Shown: positions 27,066 through 34,253 of the stretch, one piece after another
Position numbering within the stretch: the stretch's first letter is position 1
How the letters are laid out: every line of letters begins with the position of its first letter
Origin: CAIOYC01 sp964243985
GTDB lineage: Bacteria; Pseudomonadota; Alphaproteobacteria; Caulobacterales; Caulobacteraceae
DNA length: 64,000 nt
Reading direction: 5' to 3'
Assembly (NCBI GenBank): GCA_964243985.1
Contig: CAXTHJ010000001.1
Span: forward strand, 149,624-213,623
Position numbers and translations under genes: made by a program
Notes under the pieces: generated by a model
Seen by the model: only the letters and a program-made list of their open reading frames with translations
Database searches by the model: none
What the model was told of the DNA's origin: nothing

Positions 27066-27303
27066 CAGAAATTACGACGCGCTGCAGTGTGAAAGCCGGG
27101 CGCGCCTGGGACGTCTGATCGGCGATGTCTTCGCTAGCAGGTGTGCGCCGCCGCCCCTGCCGCCGGAGGAAATGGCGGACCTTTTGACGGCCCTTGTCCG
27201 GGGCCTTGCCTTTGAACGGCAATCTCAGTCCGGCCGCTACATAAAGCTGGTATTCGACCGCCTCTTAGACGACGCCAACGCCATCCAAAAATCCACGCCA
27301 TAA
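27060..27303 (+). pseudogene. TetR-family regulator, C-terminal fragment
   Basis: The plus-strand frame reads SRARLGRLIGDVFASR, then PPLPPEEMADLLTALVRGLA and the final KLVFDRLLDDAN. The LPPEE-ADLL-AL pattern is typical of the ligand-binding half of TetR regulators. The DNA-binding half is missing. It lies head-to-head with the minus-strand fragment at 26842-27065, so an ancestral divergent regulator/target pair may have lost its middle. Confidence 0.5.
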
Positions 27304-27708
27304 GTGCGAAGCCGTGGTCACTTCGGCGAAGTCGCCTGGCCAGCCGATCTGACATTGTTGTGCCCGGTTAATTGCAGGCCAAGACAGCACACAGCGAGGT
27401 TCCGCGAGCGCTCTACATGATCGCGTTCAATTTCGATGGCGCCGCCTTGGTCATACGCGACCCGCCGGAGTGAGCTGCCAGCGCCGCCAAGCTGTCGATC
27501 GACACTACTAACTTGCGGCTACAGAAATTTCTCACCTAAGATTCTTGTCGGAAATTGCGGCGAATATTCGTATTAGATTTAGGGATCAACGAGGAAGCGG
27601 CCCCCAAACATTATCGGAAATCTTCGTTGGCTCCATTGAATGCTCAGTGCGTGCGGCCTGATAGGATTTGCTGTGCGATGCCTCCCTATCAGAGTCTCTT
27701 GACTAGAT
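27304..27708. other. Gene-free region before the ArsR operon
   Basis: No convincing gene on either strand. The part from ~27510 to 27700 is AT-richer than the surroundings and probably includes the promoter of the ArsR-SRPBCC operon. Confidence 0.4.
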
Positions 27709-27744
27709 GGTAAGTAATTACTTACCGTAAGTGATGACTTACGG
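27709..27744. promoter_or_regulatory. Two overlapping palindromes at the ArsR start, probable autoregulatory operator
   Basis: GGTAAGTAATTACTTACC (27709-27726) is a perfect 18-bp palindrome. It shares two bases with CCGTAAGTGATGACTTACGG (27725-27744), an inverted repeat with perfect 8-bp arms and a GATG centre. Both carry the same GTAAGT/ACTTAC core. The second covers the GTG (27731) and ATG (27734) start codons of the ArsR gene, so bound repressor would block transcription right at the gene start. Confidence 0.75.
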
Positions 27745-28066
27745 TGATTCTGCCTTTGCCGCGTTGGCTGAGCCGGCCCGGCGGAGGATGATGGAGCTAC
27801 TTATGGCTGGGCCAAAGCCCGTGAGCGCGATCGCAGCGGGAATGCCGATCAGCCGGCCTGCCGTGTCTCAACACCTCAAGGTGCTCAAGGACGCGGGACT
27901 CGTGAAGGATCAGGCTGACGGAGCTCGGCGACTCTACGCCATAGATCCCAACGGACTTGGTCCAATGCGCGCATGGCTGGATCAATTTTGGGACGTGGCG
28001 CTCGTGGCTTTCAAGGCTGAGGTTGAGCGCCCAAGCATTGAAGCGTCGGGAGAAAAAGGATCATGA
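27734..28066 (+). CDS. ArsR-family HTH regulator
   Basis: About 110 residues. The winged HTH is FAALAEPARRRMMELLMAGP, then ISRPAVSQHLKVLKDAGLVK and GARRLYAIDPNGL. The metal-binding ELxVCxL motif is absent, so it belongs to the non-metal subgroup usually paired with SRPBCC/AHSA1 genes. ATG 27734 and GTG 27731 both lie within a palindrome that is likely its own operator. The stop overlaps the SRPBCC start (ATGA). Confidence 0.9.
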   Translation: MTYGDSAFAALAEPARRRMMELLMAGPKPVSAIAAGMPISRPAVSQHLKVLKDAGLVKDQADGARRLYAIDPNGLGPMRAWLDQFWDVALVAFKAEVERPSIEASGEKGS

Positions 28067-28545
28067 CAAGTACGTCTGAGCCGCGGATTGTACCTGCGCC
28101 CGTAAGGAAGCAGCTTGTCGTCGAGGCATCTCCCGAGCACGCATTCGACGTGTTCACCGCTGGATTTTCCAAATGGTGGCCGGCTAGCCACCACATCGGC
28201 GCAGCGGCCTATCGAGCGGCTGTCATAGAACCCCGCGAGGGAGGACGCTGGTTTGAGATTGGGGAGGATGGCTCGGAATGCGACTGGGGCGACGTACTCA
28301 CGTGGGAGCCCCCCGTTCGGCTCGTTCTAGCTTGGCGGCTCGGCGCGGATTGGAAATACGACAAGAATCTTTTGACTGAGATCGAGGTGAAGTTCACCGC
28401 TGAGGGTGCGCGCACTCGTATCGATTTTGAGCATCGCAAACTCGAAAATTGGGGACTGGCTGCAGCTCAAGCGCGCGACGCGATCGATAGCGAAGGTGGC
28501 TGGGGCGGCCTCCTGGGAATGTACGCGGCAGCGCTCAAGGATTGA
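28063..28545 (+). CDS. SRPBCC (AHSA1-like) protein
   Basis: 160 residues with the START/Bet-v1-like pattern: VVEASPEHAFDVFTAGFSKW, then VIEPREGGRWFEI and GDVLTWEPPVRLVLAWRLG, ending with a long C-terminal helix (GGWGGLLGMYAAAL). Members bind hydrophobic ligands; their biochemical roles are poorly known. Translationally coupled to the ArsR gene (4-bp overlap), as is common for this pair. Confidence 0.85.
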   Translation: MTSTSEPRIVPAPVRKQLVVEASPEHAFDVFTAGFSKWWPASHHIGAAAYRAAVIEPREGGRWFEIGEDGSECDWGDVLTWEPPVRLVLAWRLGADWKYDKNLLTEIEVKFTAEGARTRIDFEHRKLENWGLAAAQARDAIDSEGGWGGLLGMYAAALKD

Positions 28546-28660
28546 TGAGCGTCTCCTCGCCGTGCCCAGCGAACCGCCCACTTCCCGAGGGCTTTAGGCC
28601 CTTCACAACAACACTGCTCGATTGCGATCGAGTTGACGTGACAACTTTCTGCAGCAGGTG

Positions 28661-29236
28661 ATGATGGGCAAGGCAACGACAGAAACTTACGGGTCTGCGG
28701 CCCCCATGCTCGCCTTCGCGGTTGCGTTGGCGACAGCCCATCCTGTTGCGGCGGCGATTAAGGATCTTGAAGCGAGTGGCTTTGCAAACGAGGTGAAGCT
28801 CCACATCGCTGCTCCTCCTGCCAAGGTCTACTCGCTTATCGGCCAACCAGCGATGTGGTGGAGCTCCGACCACACCTATTCGGGCAGCGCCGCCAATCTC
28901 AGCATGGAGGAGAAAGCCGGCGGATGCTTCTGTGAAAAACTGCCGAACGGCGGGTCAGTGGAACATCTGATCGTCGTCCATGCAGAACCGGGAAAGCTTC
29001 TCCGCCTCCGTGGCGCTCTCGGCCCGTTCCAAGCCTACAGCGTTGAGACCGTTATGACTTGGAAGCTCGTCCAATCTGGCGACGGCTCGGACGTAACCGT
29101 AACATTTTTAGTCGGCGGGTACATGAAGGGGCGCATGGCCGATATTGCGAAGGTGGCCGACGGTGTTCTTTCTCTCAATTCAGAGCGGCAGAAGCGGTTC
29201 GCCGAAACCGGATCTCCAGACGAGAAACCTCTTTAG
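28661..29236 (+). CDS. Exported SRPBCC-family protein
   Basis: About 191 residues. An N-terminal hydrophobic stretch, MLAFAVALATAHPVAAA, may be a signal peptide or anchor. Then comes an SRPBCC domain: VKLHIAAPPAKVYSLIGQPA, MWWSSDHTYSG, LIVVHAEPGKLLRLRGALG and VTFLVGGYMKGR. It is a second SRPBCC protein ~115 bp after the ArsR operon and may be co-regulated. Start candidates GTG 28658, ATG 28661 and ATG 28664 are adjacent. Confidence 0.7.
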   Translation: MMGKATTETYGSAAPMLAFAVALATAHPVAAAIKDLEASGFANEVKLHIAAPPAKVYSLIGQPAMWWSSDHTYSGSAANLSMEEKAGGCFCEKLPNGGSVEHLIVVHAEPGKLLRLRGALGPFQAYSVETVMTWKLVQSGDGSDVTVTFLVGGYMKGRMADIAKVADGVLSLNSERQKRFAETGSPDEKPL

Positions 29237-29257
29237 TCCCTATCTGCAAGGGTCCAA

Positions 29258-30020
29258 CTAGGAGGCTATGGTCTTCGAGCGGTCTTCTAAGGCGTGGATC
29301 ACAGCGACCATGTCGGCGCCCCCGAAGCCTAAAGCTTCAGTTTCCGCGTAAAGTTTGTGGCAAACATCCAAGATAGGCGAGACGACGCCAACGCTGCGGG
29401 CGGCCTCCGCAATCAACCGATTATTATCGACGACGTTGCTGACCGCGGCTTGCGCATTGAAATCCTGGGCAAGGAGCTTGCCCGCCTTAACGCGTGAGAC
29501 GTCGCTCGCCATGGGGCATGCGTCAAGGATCTGAACCAGCCGGCCTAAATCAAGACCATGAGCTGCAGAGAAATGCACGGCCTCGGCAAGGCCCGTCACC
29601 ATGCAAATCATGAAGAGATTGACCGCCAGCTTCATGTGGAGCGCGGCCGGCGAGGCCCCACACGCGATGACCTCTCAGCACATGGGAAGTAGAAGCGGGC
29701 GCACCCGGACCAAATCATCGGGGTCGCCTGCCAACATCGCGACCAATTGGCCCGTCTCCGCCGGTTTCCGCGACCCGGACACTGGAGCCTCGATGTAGTG
29801 ACCGCCAGCGTCTCGAACCGCTTGGGCAAGCGCCTTCGAGTAGTCGGGCGTCATTGGGATTGCACCTGTATCGGCTCGCTTGCCCGGAAGATCTGGTCCG
29901 CTGCGCATCTCCCCCATTCCGGTTAGGAGCAATACATCAGGCGATTTGTATCGAACGCCCCCCACATGCCCCGTGGCTGCCTTGAGGTCTGCGGTGTCGC
30001 CCAGACAGCCACTTAACTCT
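29258..30020 (-). pseudogene. 3-Hydroxyisobutyrate dehydrogenase-family gene, truncated with an internal stop
   Basis: Minus-strand frame: HYIEAPVSGSRKPAETGQLV is the substrate-binding signature of beta-hydroxyacid dehydrogenases. LHMKLAVNLFMICMVTGLAE with the catalytic Lys, and AVSNVVDNNRLIAEAA follow. An in-frame TGA at 29675-29677 interrupts it between LLLPMC and EVIACG. The NAD-binding N-terminus (about 60-80 residues, with GxGxxG) is missing; the frame runs up against the tRNA-Arg 3' end. Truncation at that point suggests damage by an insertion beside the tRNA. Confidence 0.8.
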
Positions 30021-30040
30021 ATGAAACTATTAGGAGTGAT

Positions 30041-30117
30041 TGGCGCACCCGACACGATTCGAACGTGTGACCTTTGCCTTCGGAGGGCAACGCTCTATCC
30101 AGCTGAGCTACGGGTGC
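30041..30117 (-). tRNA. tRNA-Arg (anticodon CCG)
   Basis: The minus-strand sequence folds as a standard cloverleaf: acceptor GCACCCG pairs with CGGGTGC, D-arm with AGCTCAGCTGGATAGAGC, anticodon stem TTGCC/GGCAA with loop CTCCGAA (anticodon CCG), and T-loop TTCGAAT. G discriminator and encoded CCA at the 3' end (30041-30043). 77 nt. The 3' end faces the decayed left region. Confidence 0.95.
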
Positions 30118-30261
30118 AGGCCGCGTGGCGGCGGGGGACCTTTAGCCGATGGTCGGCCAAGGTGCAACGAAGGCGTTGAGCATGACGGCTTGACGTGTTT
30201 TCAGCGCCGCCGCACGTTAAAGGACCTATAGGTGAGAGGATTAATGATGTGGGGTTCTCCT

Positions 30262-31268
30262 ATGAAAGCCGTTTGCGCGGCGATCCTGCTGATGCTGGGC
30301 GGTGTGGGTGCGGCGTCCGCAGCGTGTAAGCTTCAGGAGATCGGCGAATTTCATGTGGCGATGGATGGGACCGGGCGCTTGTCGATGCACAGGTGAACGG
30401 TCAGCCGATCCGGTTTTTGCTGGATACTGGCGCGTCGAACTCGATCATTACACGCTCCGCCGCCAAGAGGTTGGGCTTGAAGTTTTATCAGGTAGACGGT
30501 CTTCAATTCTATGGCGTCGGCGGTAGCGATGTGGTCGGCGCGGTGACGGTTGATGAACTGAAGATCGCCGGGGTCACAGCCCATCACGTCAATATGGCGG
30601 TTTCCGCCACGCGATTGGACTCACCCGAATATGCGGGCTTTCTCGGAGACGACATCCTTGGCCAGCAAGACTTAGAACTGGATTTCTCCAACGCCGCCGT
30701 ACGCCTCATTAAGCCCGCCGGCTGTGTAGGCGATCAGGTTCTGTACTGGGGCAAAGGCTACGCTTCCGCCGTCATGGAGCCATCCCAGGGGAAAGACGCC
30801 ATCGAGGTTTACGTGTCCTTGAACGGGAAACGGACGTTGGCCGAAATCGACACTGGCGCGCCCACCTCGATCGTGACGCTGGACGCGGCGCGCCGCGCGG
30901 GCGTCACGCCTCAGTCCGAGGGCGTTAAGGATGACGGCTATTCCGGGGGGCTCGGGGCGGAGCGGTCCAAGGCCCTGGTGGCGTCATTCCCGACCTTTAC
31001 AATCGGCGACGAGACGATCAAGAATGCGAAGTTGAGGATTTCCGACCTGTTCGCCGCTGACACCGAAGGAGCGACGGGCTCCCACATTCAGGCCCAGGTG
31101 GAAGATTTGCCGCAAATGCTGCTAGGAGCCGATTTTGTGCGGGCGCACCGGATTTACGTCGCTCGCTCTCAGGGGAAGATCTACTTCTCCTACAGCGGTG
31201 GTCCGATTTTCCAAGTCGTCGGCCCAGGGGCGGAGCGCGCGGGCGCGGCGGCTTCCGCAAAGCCTTGA
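30262..31268 (+). pseudogene. Exported retropepsin-like aspartyl protease with an N-terminal frameshift
   Basis: From ATG 30262 a signal peptide (MKAVCAAILLMLGGVGAASA) leads to CKLQEIGEFHVAMDGT, where that frame stops. The mature protein continues in another frame from about 30372 as ALVDAQVNGQPIRFLLDTGA; inserting one C restores the joint. Two aspartyl motifs, LLDTGASNSI and EIDTGAPTSIV, make it a two-domain single-chain pepsin/retropepsin-like enzyme in the periplasm. The body is undamaged, so a draft-sequence error is as likely as a true mutation. An alternative GTG start at 30393 would give a cytosolic protein. Confidence 0.75.
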
Positions 31269-31272
31269 TCCA

Positions 31273-32241
31273 TCAAGCCATCTCCCGCGTGGGGCTCTGC
31301 GCGGCGGGGTCGCCATAGGTCAACGCCAGGAACACGTCCTCAAGGTCGGGGTCTTCGGTGGAAAGGTCCTTGATGCCGACGCCGGCGGCGCGGACGGCGT
31401 TCAGCACCTCGTCGACGCTGGTGGCCTCGGGCTTGAAGGTGATGGCGAGGCGGCCGTCGGGGCGGAGCTTTCCGTCGAAGCCGGCTATCGCGGGCGGCGT
31501 CTCGAACGGCTCCTGGGGGGTGATCACCACCGCCTTGGTGTCCAGCCGCCCCAGCAGTTTGCGGGTGGGCTCGCACGCCACCACCTGGCCGTGGTTGACG
31601 ATGGCGATGGTGTCGCAAAGCTCCTGCGCCTCTTCCAGGTAGTGGGTGGTGAGGACGATGGTGACGCCCCGCGCATTCAGCTCCCGCACATAGGCCCAGA
31701 GCTGACGGCGCAGCTCCACGTCCACCCCAGCGGTGGGCTCGTCCAGAATCAGCACCGGCGGCTGGTGCACCAGCGCCTTTGCCACCATCAGCCGCCGCTT
31801 CATGCCGCCGGAAAGCTGGCGCACATAGGCGTCCGCCTTGTCGCCGAGGCCGAGGGCGGTGAGGATCTCCATGGTGGTGCGCTGGGATTTCGGCACGCCG
31901 TAGAGACCGGCCTGGGTCTCCAGGCTCTCCCGCGGGGTGAAGAAGACGTCGGCGGCCAGCTCCTGTGGCACCACGCCGAGGCCAGCCCGAGCGGCGCGGG
32001 GGTGCTGATCGATATCAACACCCCAGATAGAGACCTCGCCCGCCGTCTTCCGGCACAGCCCGGCCAGAATGTTGATGAAAGTGGACTTGCCCGCCCCGTT
32101 AGGGCCGAGCAGGCCGAACATGGAGCCGCGCGGGATCGCCAGGTCGATCCCCTTCAGCGCCTGTTTCTCCGGCATGGTCTTGCTGGCGGGAAAGGTCTTC
32201 ACCAGGCCTTTGGCCTGGATCGCATAGTCGGGAAGGGTCAT
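31273..32241 (-). CDS. ABC transporter ATP-binding protein (NodI/DrrA-like)
   Basis: About 322 residues from ATG 32241. Walker A LLGPNGAGKSTF, signature LSGGMKRRLMVAKALV, Walker B VLILDEPTAGVD and H-loop TTHYLEEAQ. The C-terminal ~90-residue extension (IAGFDGKLRPDGRLAITFKP) is as in drug- or polysaccharide-export ATPases. No permease gene adjoins it: it faces the protease gene convergently (4-bp gap) and is divergent from the zinc-finger gene. Its partner must lie elsewhere. Confidence 0.9.
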   Translation of the reverse strand: MTLPDYAIQAKGLVKTFPASKTMPEKQALKGIDLAIPRGSMFGLLGPNGAGKSTFINILAGLCRKTAGEVSIWGVDIDQHPRAARAGLGVVPQELAADVFFTPRESLETQAGLYGVPKSQRTTMEILTALGLGDKADAYVRQLSGGMKRRLMVAKALVHQPPVLILDEPTAGVDVELRRQLWAYVRELNARGVTIVLTTHYLEEAQELCDTIAIVNHGQVVACEPTRKLLGRLDTKAVVITPQEPFETPPAIAGFDGKLRPDGRLAITFKPEATSVDEVLNAVRAAGVGIKDLSTEDPDLEDVFLALTYGDPAAQSPTREMA

Positions 32242-32353
32242 GCCGGCTCGGAAAGGGGCGGGGCTGTCCCCGCTGAATTGACGCGATCGTTCGCGCCGCA
32301 TAGGTATGCCGCGCCGCCATTCCGCTCAAGCCCGCCGCAACCGTTGGACGCCC

Positions 32354-32599
32354 ATGCGCCTGCTCGATTCCCAAGCCATCGCGCCCGAACCGCCGGAGAT
32401 CATCACCGTCCGCACCCATCGCCTGTGGTGCGACGGGAGCGCCGGCGCGCTGGGGCACCCTCGCGTCTATCTGGAGATGGGCGCGGCGGGGTTCGTGGAG
32501 TGCGGTTACTGCGACCGCCGGTTCGTACTGGCGCCCCATGAGCAGCCGGAAGACGAGCGGCTCGATCCCGGCGACTACGAGGGCGCGGCCGGCCATTAG
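32354..32599 (+). CDS. Small zinc-finger protein (zf-CHCC/NDUFS6-like)
   Basis: About 81 residues. LWCDGSAGALGHPRVYLEMG, followed by VECGYCDRRFVL, gives the Cys...His...Cys-x2-Cys zinc site of the zf-CHCC family. The family includes the complex I accessory subunit NDUFS6; alphaproteobacterial homologues are small cytosolic proteins. ATG 32354 chosen; the 16 upstream codons lack family similarity. Confidence 0.85.
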   Translation: MRLLDSQAIAPEPPEIITVRTHRLWCDGSAGALGHPRVYLEMGAAGFVECGYCDRRFVLAPHEQPEDERLDPGDYEGAAGH

Positions 32600-32611
32600 C
32601 CCAAACCCGCC

Positions 32612-32703
32612 ATGACTCTCTGGAGCCCCTCGCCGAAGCTGGCCGACGGCGCGGTGGTGCGGATCGGCGACTTCGTCGGCGTCGTTGCCGAGCGCGAGGA
32701 AAA
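32612..32703 (+). CDS. N-terminal fragment of a gene running into the assembly gap
   Basis: ATG 32612 opens MTLWSPSPKLADGAVVRIGD, then FVGVVAERE, before the Ns. About 30 codons are visible. It starts 12 bp after the zinc-finger gene stop and is probably co-transcribed. It is not in the same frame as the metallopeptidase after the gap, so if the gap has lost sequence it may be a different gene. The family is not recognised. Confidence 0.4.
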
Positions 32704-32713
32704 NNNNNNNNNN
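32704..32713. other. Assembly gap (10 Ns)
   Basis: Ten consecutive N bases, the usual placeholder for a scaffold join of unknown length. One or two gene ends are hidden here. Confidence 0.98.
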
Positions 32714-32723
32714 CGACGCTTGG

Positions 32724-33407
32724 GTGAGTTTGATTGTAAAGTGTGGGGCGCGGCGGGGTAGCCTGAGGATCGATGCGGCTACGGGGGAAGTGGTGGCCAC
32801 CGCGCCGACCGCCCGACGCCTCACCGACGCCCTCCGTTTCGCCGAAAGCCGCGCCGCCTGGATCGCCGCCCAGCTTAGCCGCTTGCCGCAGGCCCTGTCC
32901 CTTGCGCCGGGGACGATGATCGAGGTGCAAGGGGCTCCGTGCCGGCTGGAGCGCGCCGCCATGCGCATGAAGGCGCGCTTCATCCCCGCCGCCGGGACCG
33001 AGCCAGCGCGGCTGATCGCCTCCGGAGAGGGCGACGCCTACGCGCGGGCGGTGGTGAGGGCGCTGAAGGCGCACGCGCTGGCGCAGCTGGCGGACCGCAC
33101 CGCCCATCATGTGCGAACGCTGGCCGAGCCCCTGCCGCAGATCGCGGTGATGGACGCCCGGATGCGCTGGGGCTCCTGCCGGCAGGGGCGGGCAGGGGAG
33201 CCCGCGCGCATCCGCTACAACTGGCGGCTGATCCTGGCGCCGCCGTGGGTGCTCGACTATGTGGCGGCGCACGAGGTCGCCCACCTGATCGAAGCCAACC
33301 ATTCGTCAGCCTATTGGGCGGTGGTGAAGCACATCTTCGGAGACCATCGGCCCGCCCGCGCGTGGCTCCGCGCCCACGGCGCGGCCTTGCACGCGGTCGG
33401 CGCCTAG
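32724..33407 (+). CDS. YgjP/DUF45-type M48-like metallopeptidase
   Basis: About 227 residues if started at GTG 32724; the true start may be in the gap. The C-terminal VAAHEVAHLIEANHSSAYWA contains the HExxH zinc motif with the downstream N-H-S-x-x-Y/F-W typical of DUF45/YgjP. The MRWGSCRQG...IRYNWRLILAP block is the other family hallmark. It is cytosolic with no signal peptide. The substrate is unknown. It precedes an ABC transporter operon by 90 bp. Confidence 0.85.
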   Translation: MSLIVKCGARRGSLRIDAATGEVVATAPTARRLTDALRFAESRAAWIAAQLSRLPQALSLAPGTMIEVQGAPCRLERAAMRMKARFIPAAGTEPARLIASGEGDAYARAVVRALKAHALAQLADRTAHHVRTLAEPLPQIAVMDARMRWGSCRQGRAGEPARIRYNWRLILAPPWVLDYVAAHEVAHLIEANHSSAYWAVVKHIFGDHRPARAWLRAHGAALHAVGA

Positions 33408-33497
33408 CCCTTCGGCGCGACGCGGCTTAGAAGCTGCTCATCACAGGCGGTCGGGCGGCGCGATGGTCATCATGGTTCTGTCTTTGGGCGTTGGTCG

Positions 33498-34253
33498 ATG
33501 AGCGGCGAGGCTTTGGAGCTGAAAAGCCTCCGCAAGGTGTTCACCAAGCCGGCGGTGGACAATCTGGACTTGACCGTGCGGGCGGGTGAGCTTTACGCCC
33601 TGCTCGGTGCCAACGGCGCGGGCAAGACCACCACGCTGCGGATGGTGGCGGGGCTGCTGCGGCCGGACGCCGGGGCGATCTCGGTGTTCGGCGTCGACGC
33701 CCTGGCCGATCCCCGGGCCGCCAAGCGGCTGATCGCCTGGCTCCCCGACGAGCCGATGCTTTACGACAAGCTGACGCCGCTGGAATACCTGCAGTTCATC
33801 GCTGGCCTGTGGGCCGTTCCCGCGGAAAAGGCGCGCGCCAAGGCCGAGGAGCTGCTGCGCTGGCTGGACCTGTGGGACCAGCGCAACCAGCGGTGCGAAG
33901 GCTTCTCCCGCGGCATGAAGCAGAAGGCGGCGCTGGCCGGCGCCCTGATCCACGACCCCAAGCTCTTGATCCTGGACGAACCCCTAACTGGCCTGGATGC
34001 TTCAGTGGCGCGTCAGGTGAAGGACCTGTTGCAGGAACGGGTGAAAGCCGGCGCCACGGTGATCCTCACGACCCACATCCTGGAGGTGGCCGAACGCCTC
34101 GCCGACCGCATCGGCATCATCCAGTCCGGCAAGCTCCGCGCCGAAGGGACGCTGACCGAACTTCGCGCTCGTGCCGGCGACCTCGGCGATAAGAGCGGGG
34201 GCGGCACGCTGGAGGACGTTTTCTTGCAACTGGTGGGCGGCGAGACGGCGTGA
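33498..34253 (+). CDS. ABC transporter ATP-binding protein
   Basis: 251 residues. Walker A LLGANGAGKTTTLRM, signature variant FSRGMKQKAALAGAL, Walker B LLILDEPLTGLD and switch TTHILEVAERLADRIG. It is of the CcmA/ABC-2 class (short, export type). It couples to the following permease, whose GTG start overlaps its stop codon by 3 bp. Confidence 0.92.
   Translation: MSGEALELKSLRKVFTKPAVDNLDLTVRAGELYALLGANGAGKTTTLRMVAGLLRPDAGAISVFGVDALADPRAAKRLIAWLPDEPMLYDKLTPLEYLQFIAGLWAVPAEKARAKAEELLRWLDLWDQRNQRCEGFSRGMKQKAALAGALIHDPKLLILDEPLTGLDASVARQVKDLLQERVKAGATVILTTHILEVAERLADRIGIIQSGKLRAEGTLTELRARAGDLGDKSGGGTLEDVFLQLVGGETA

Noticed and set aside
30041..30300. Integrase gene beside the tRNA
   Set aside because: No tyrosine or serine recombinase motifs on either strand near the tRNA; the island idea rests on gene content and truncation only.
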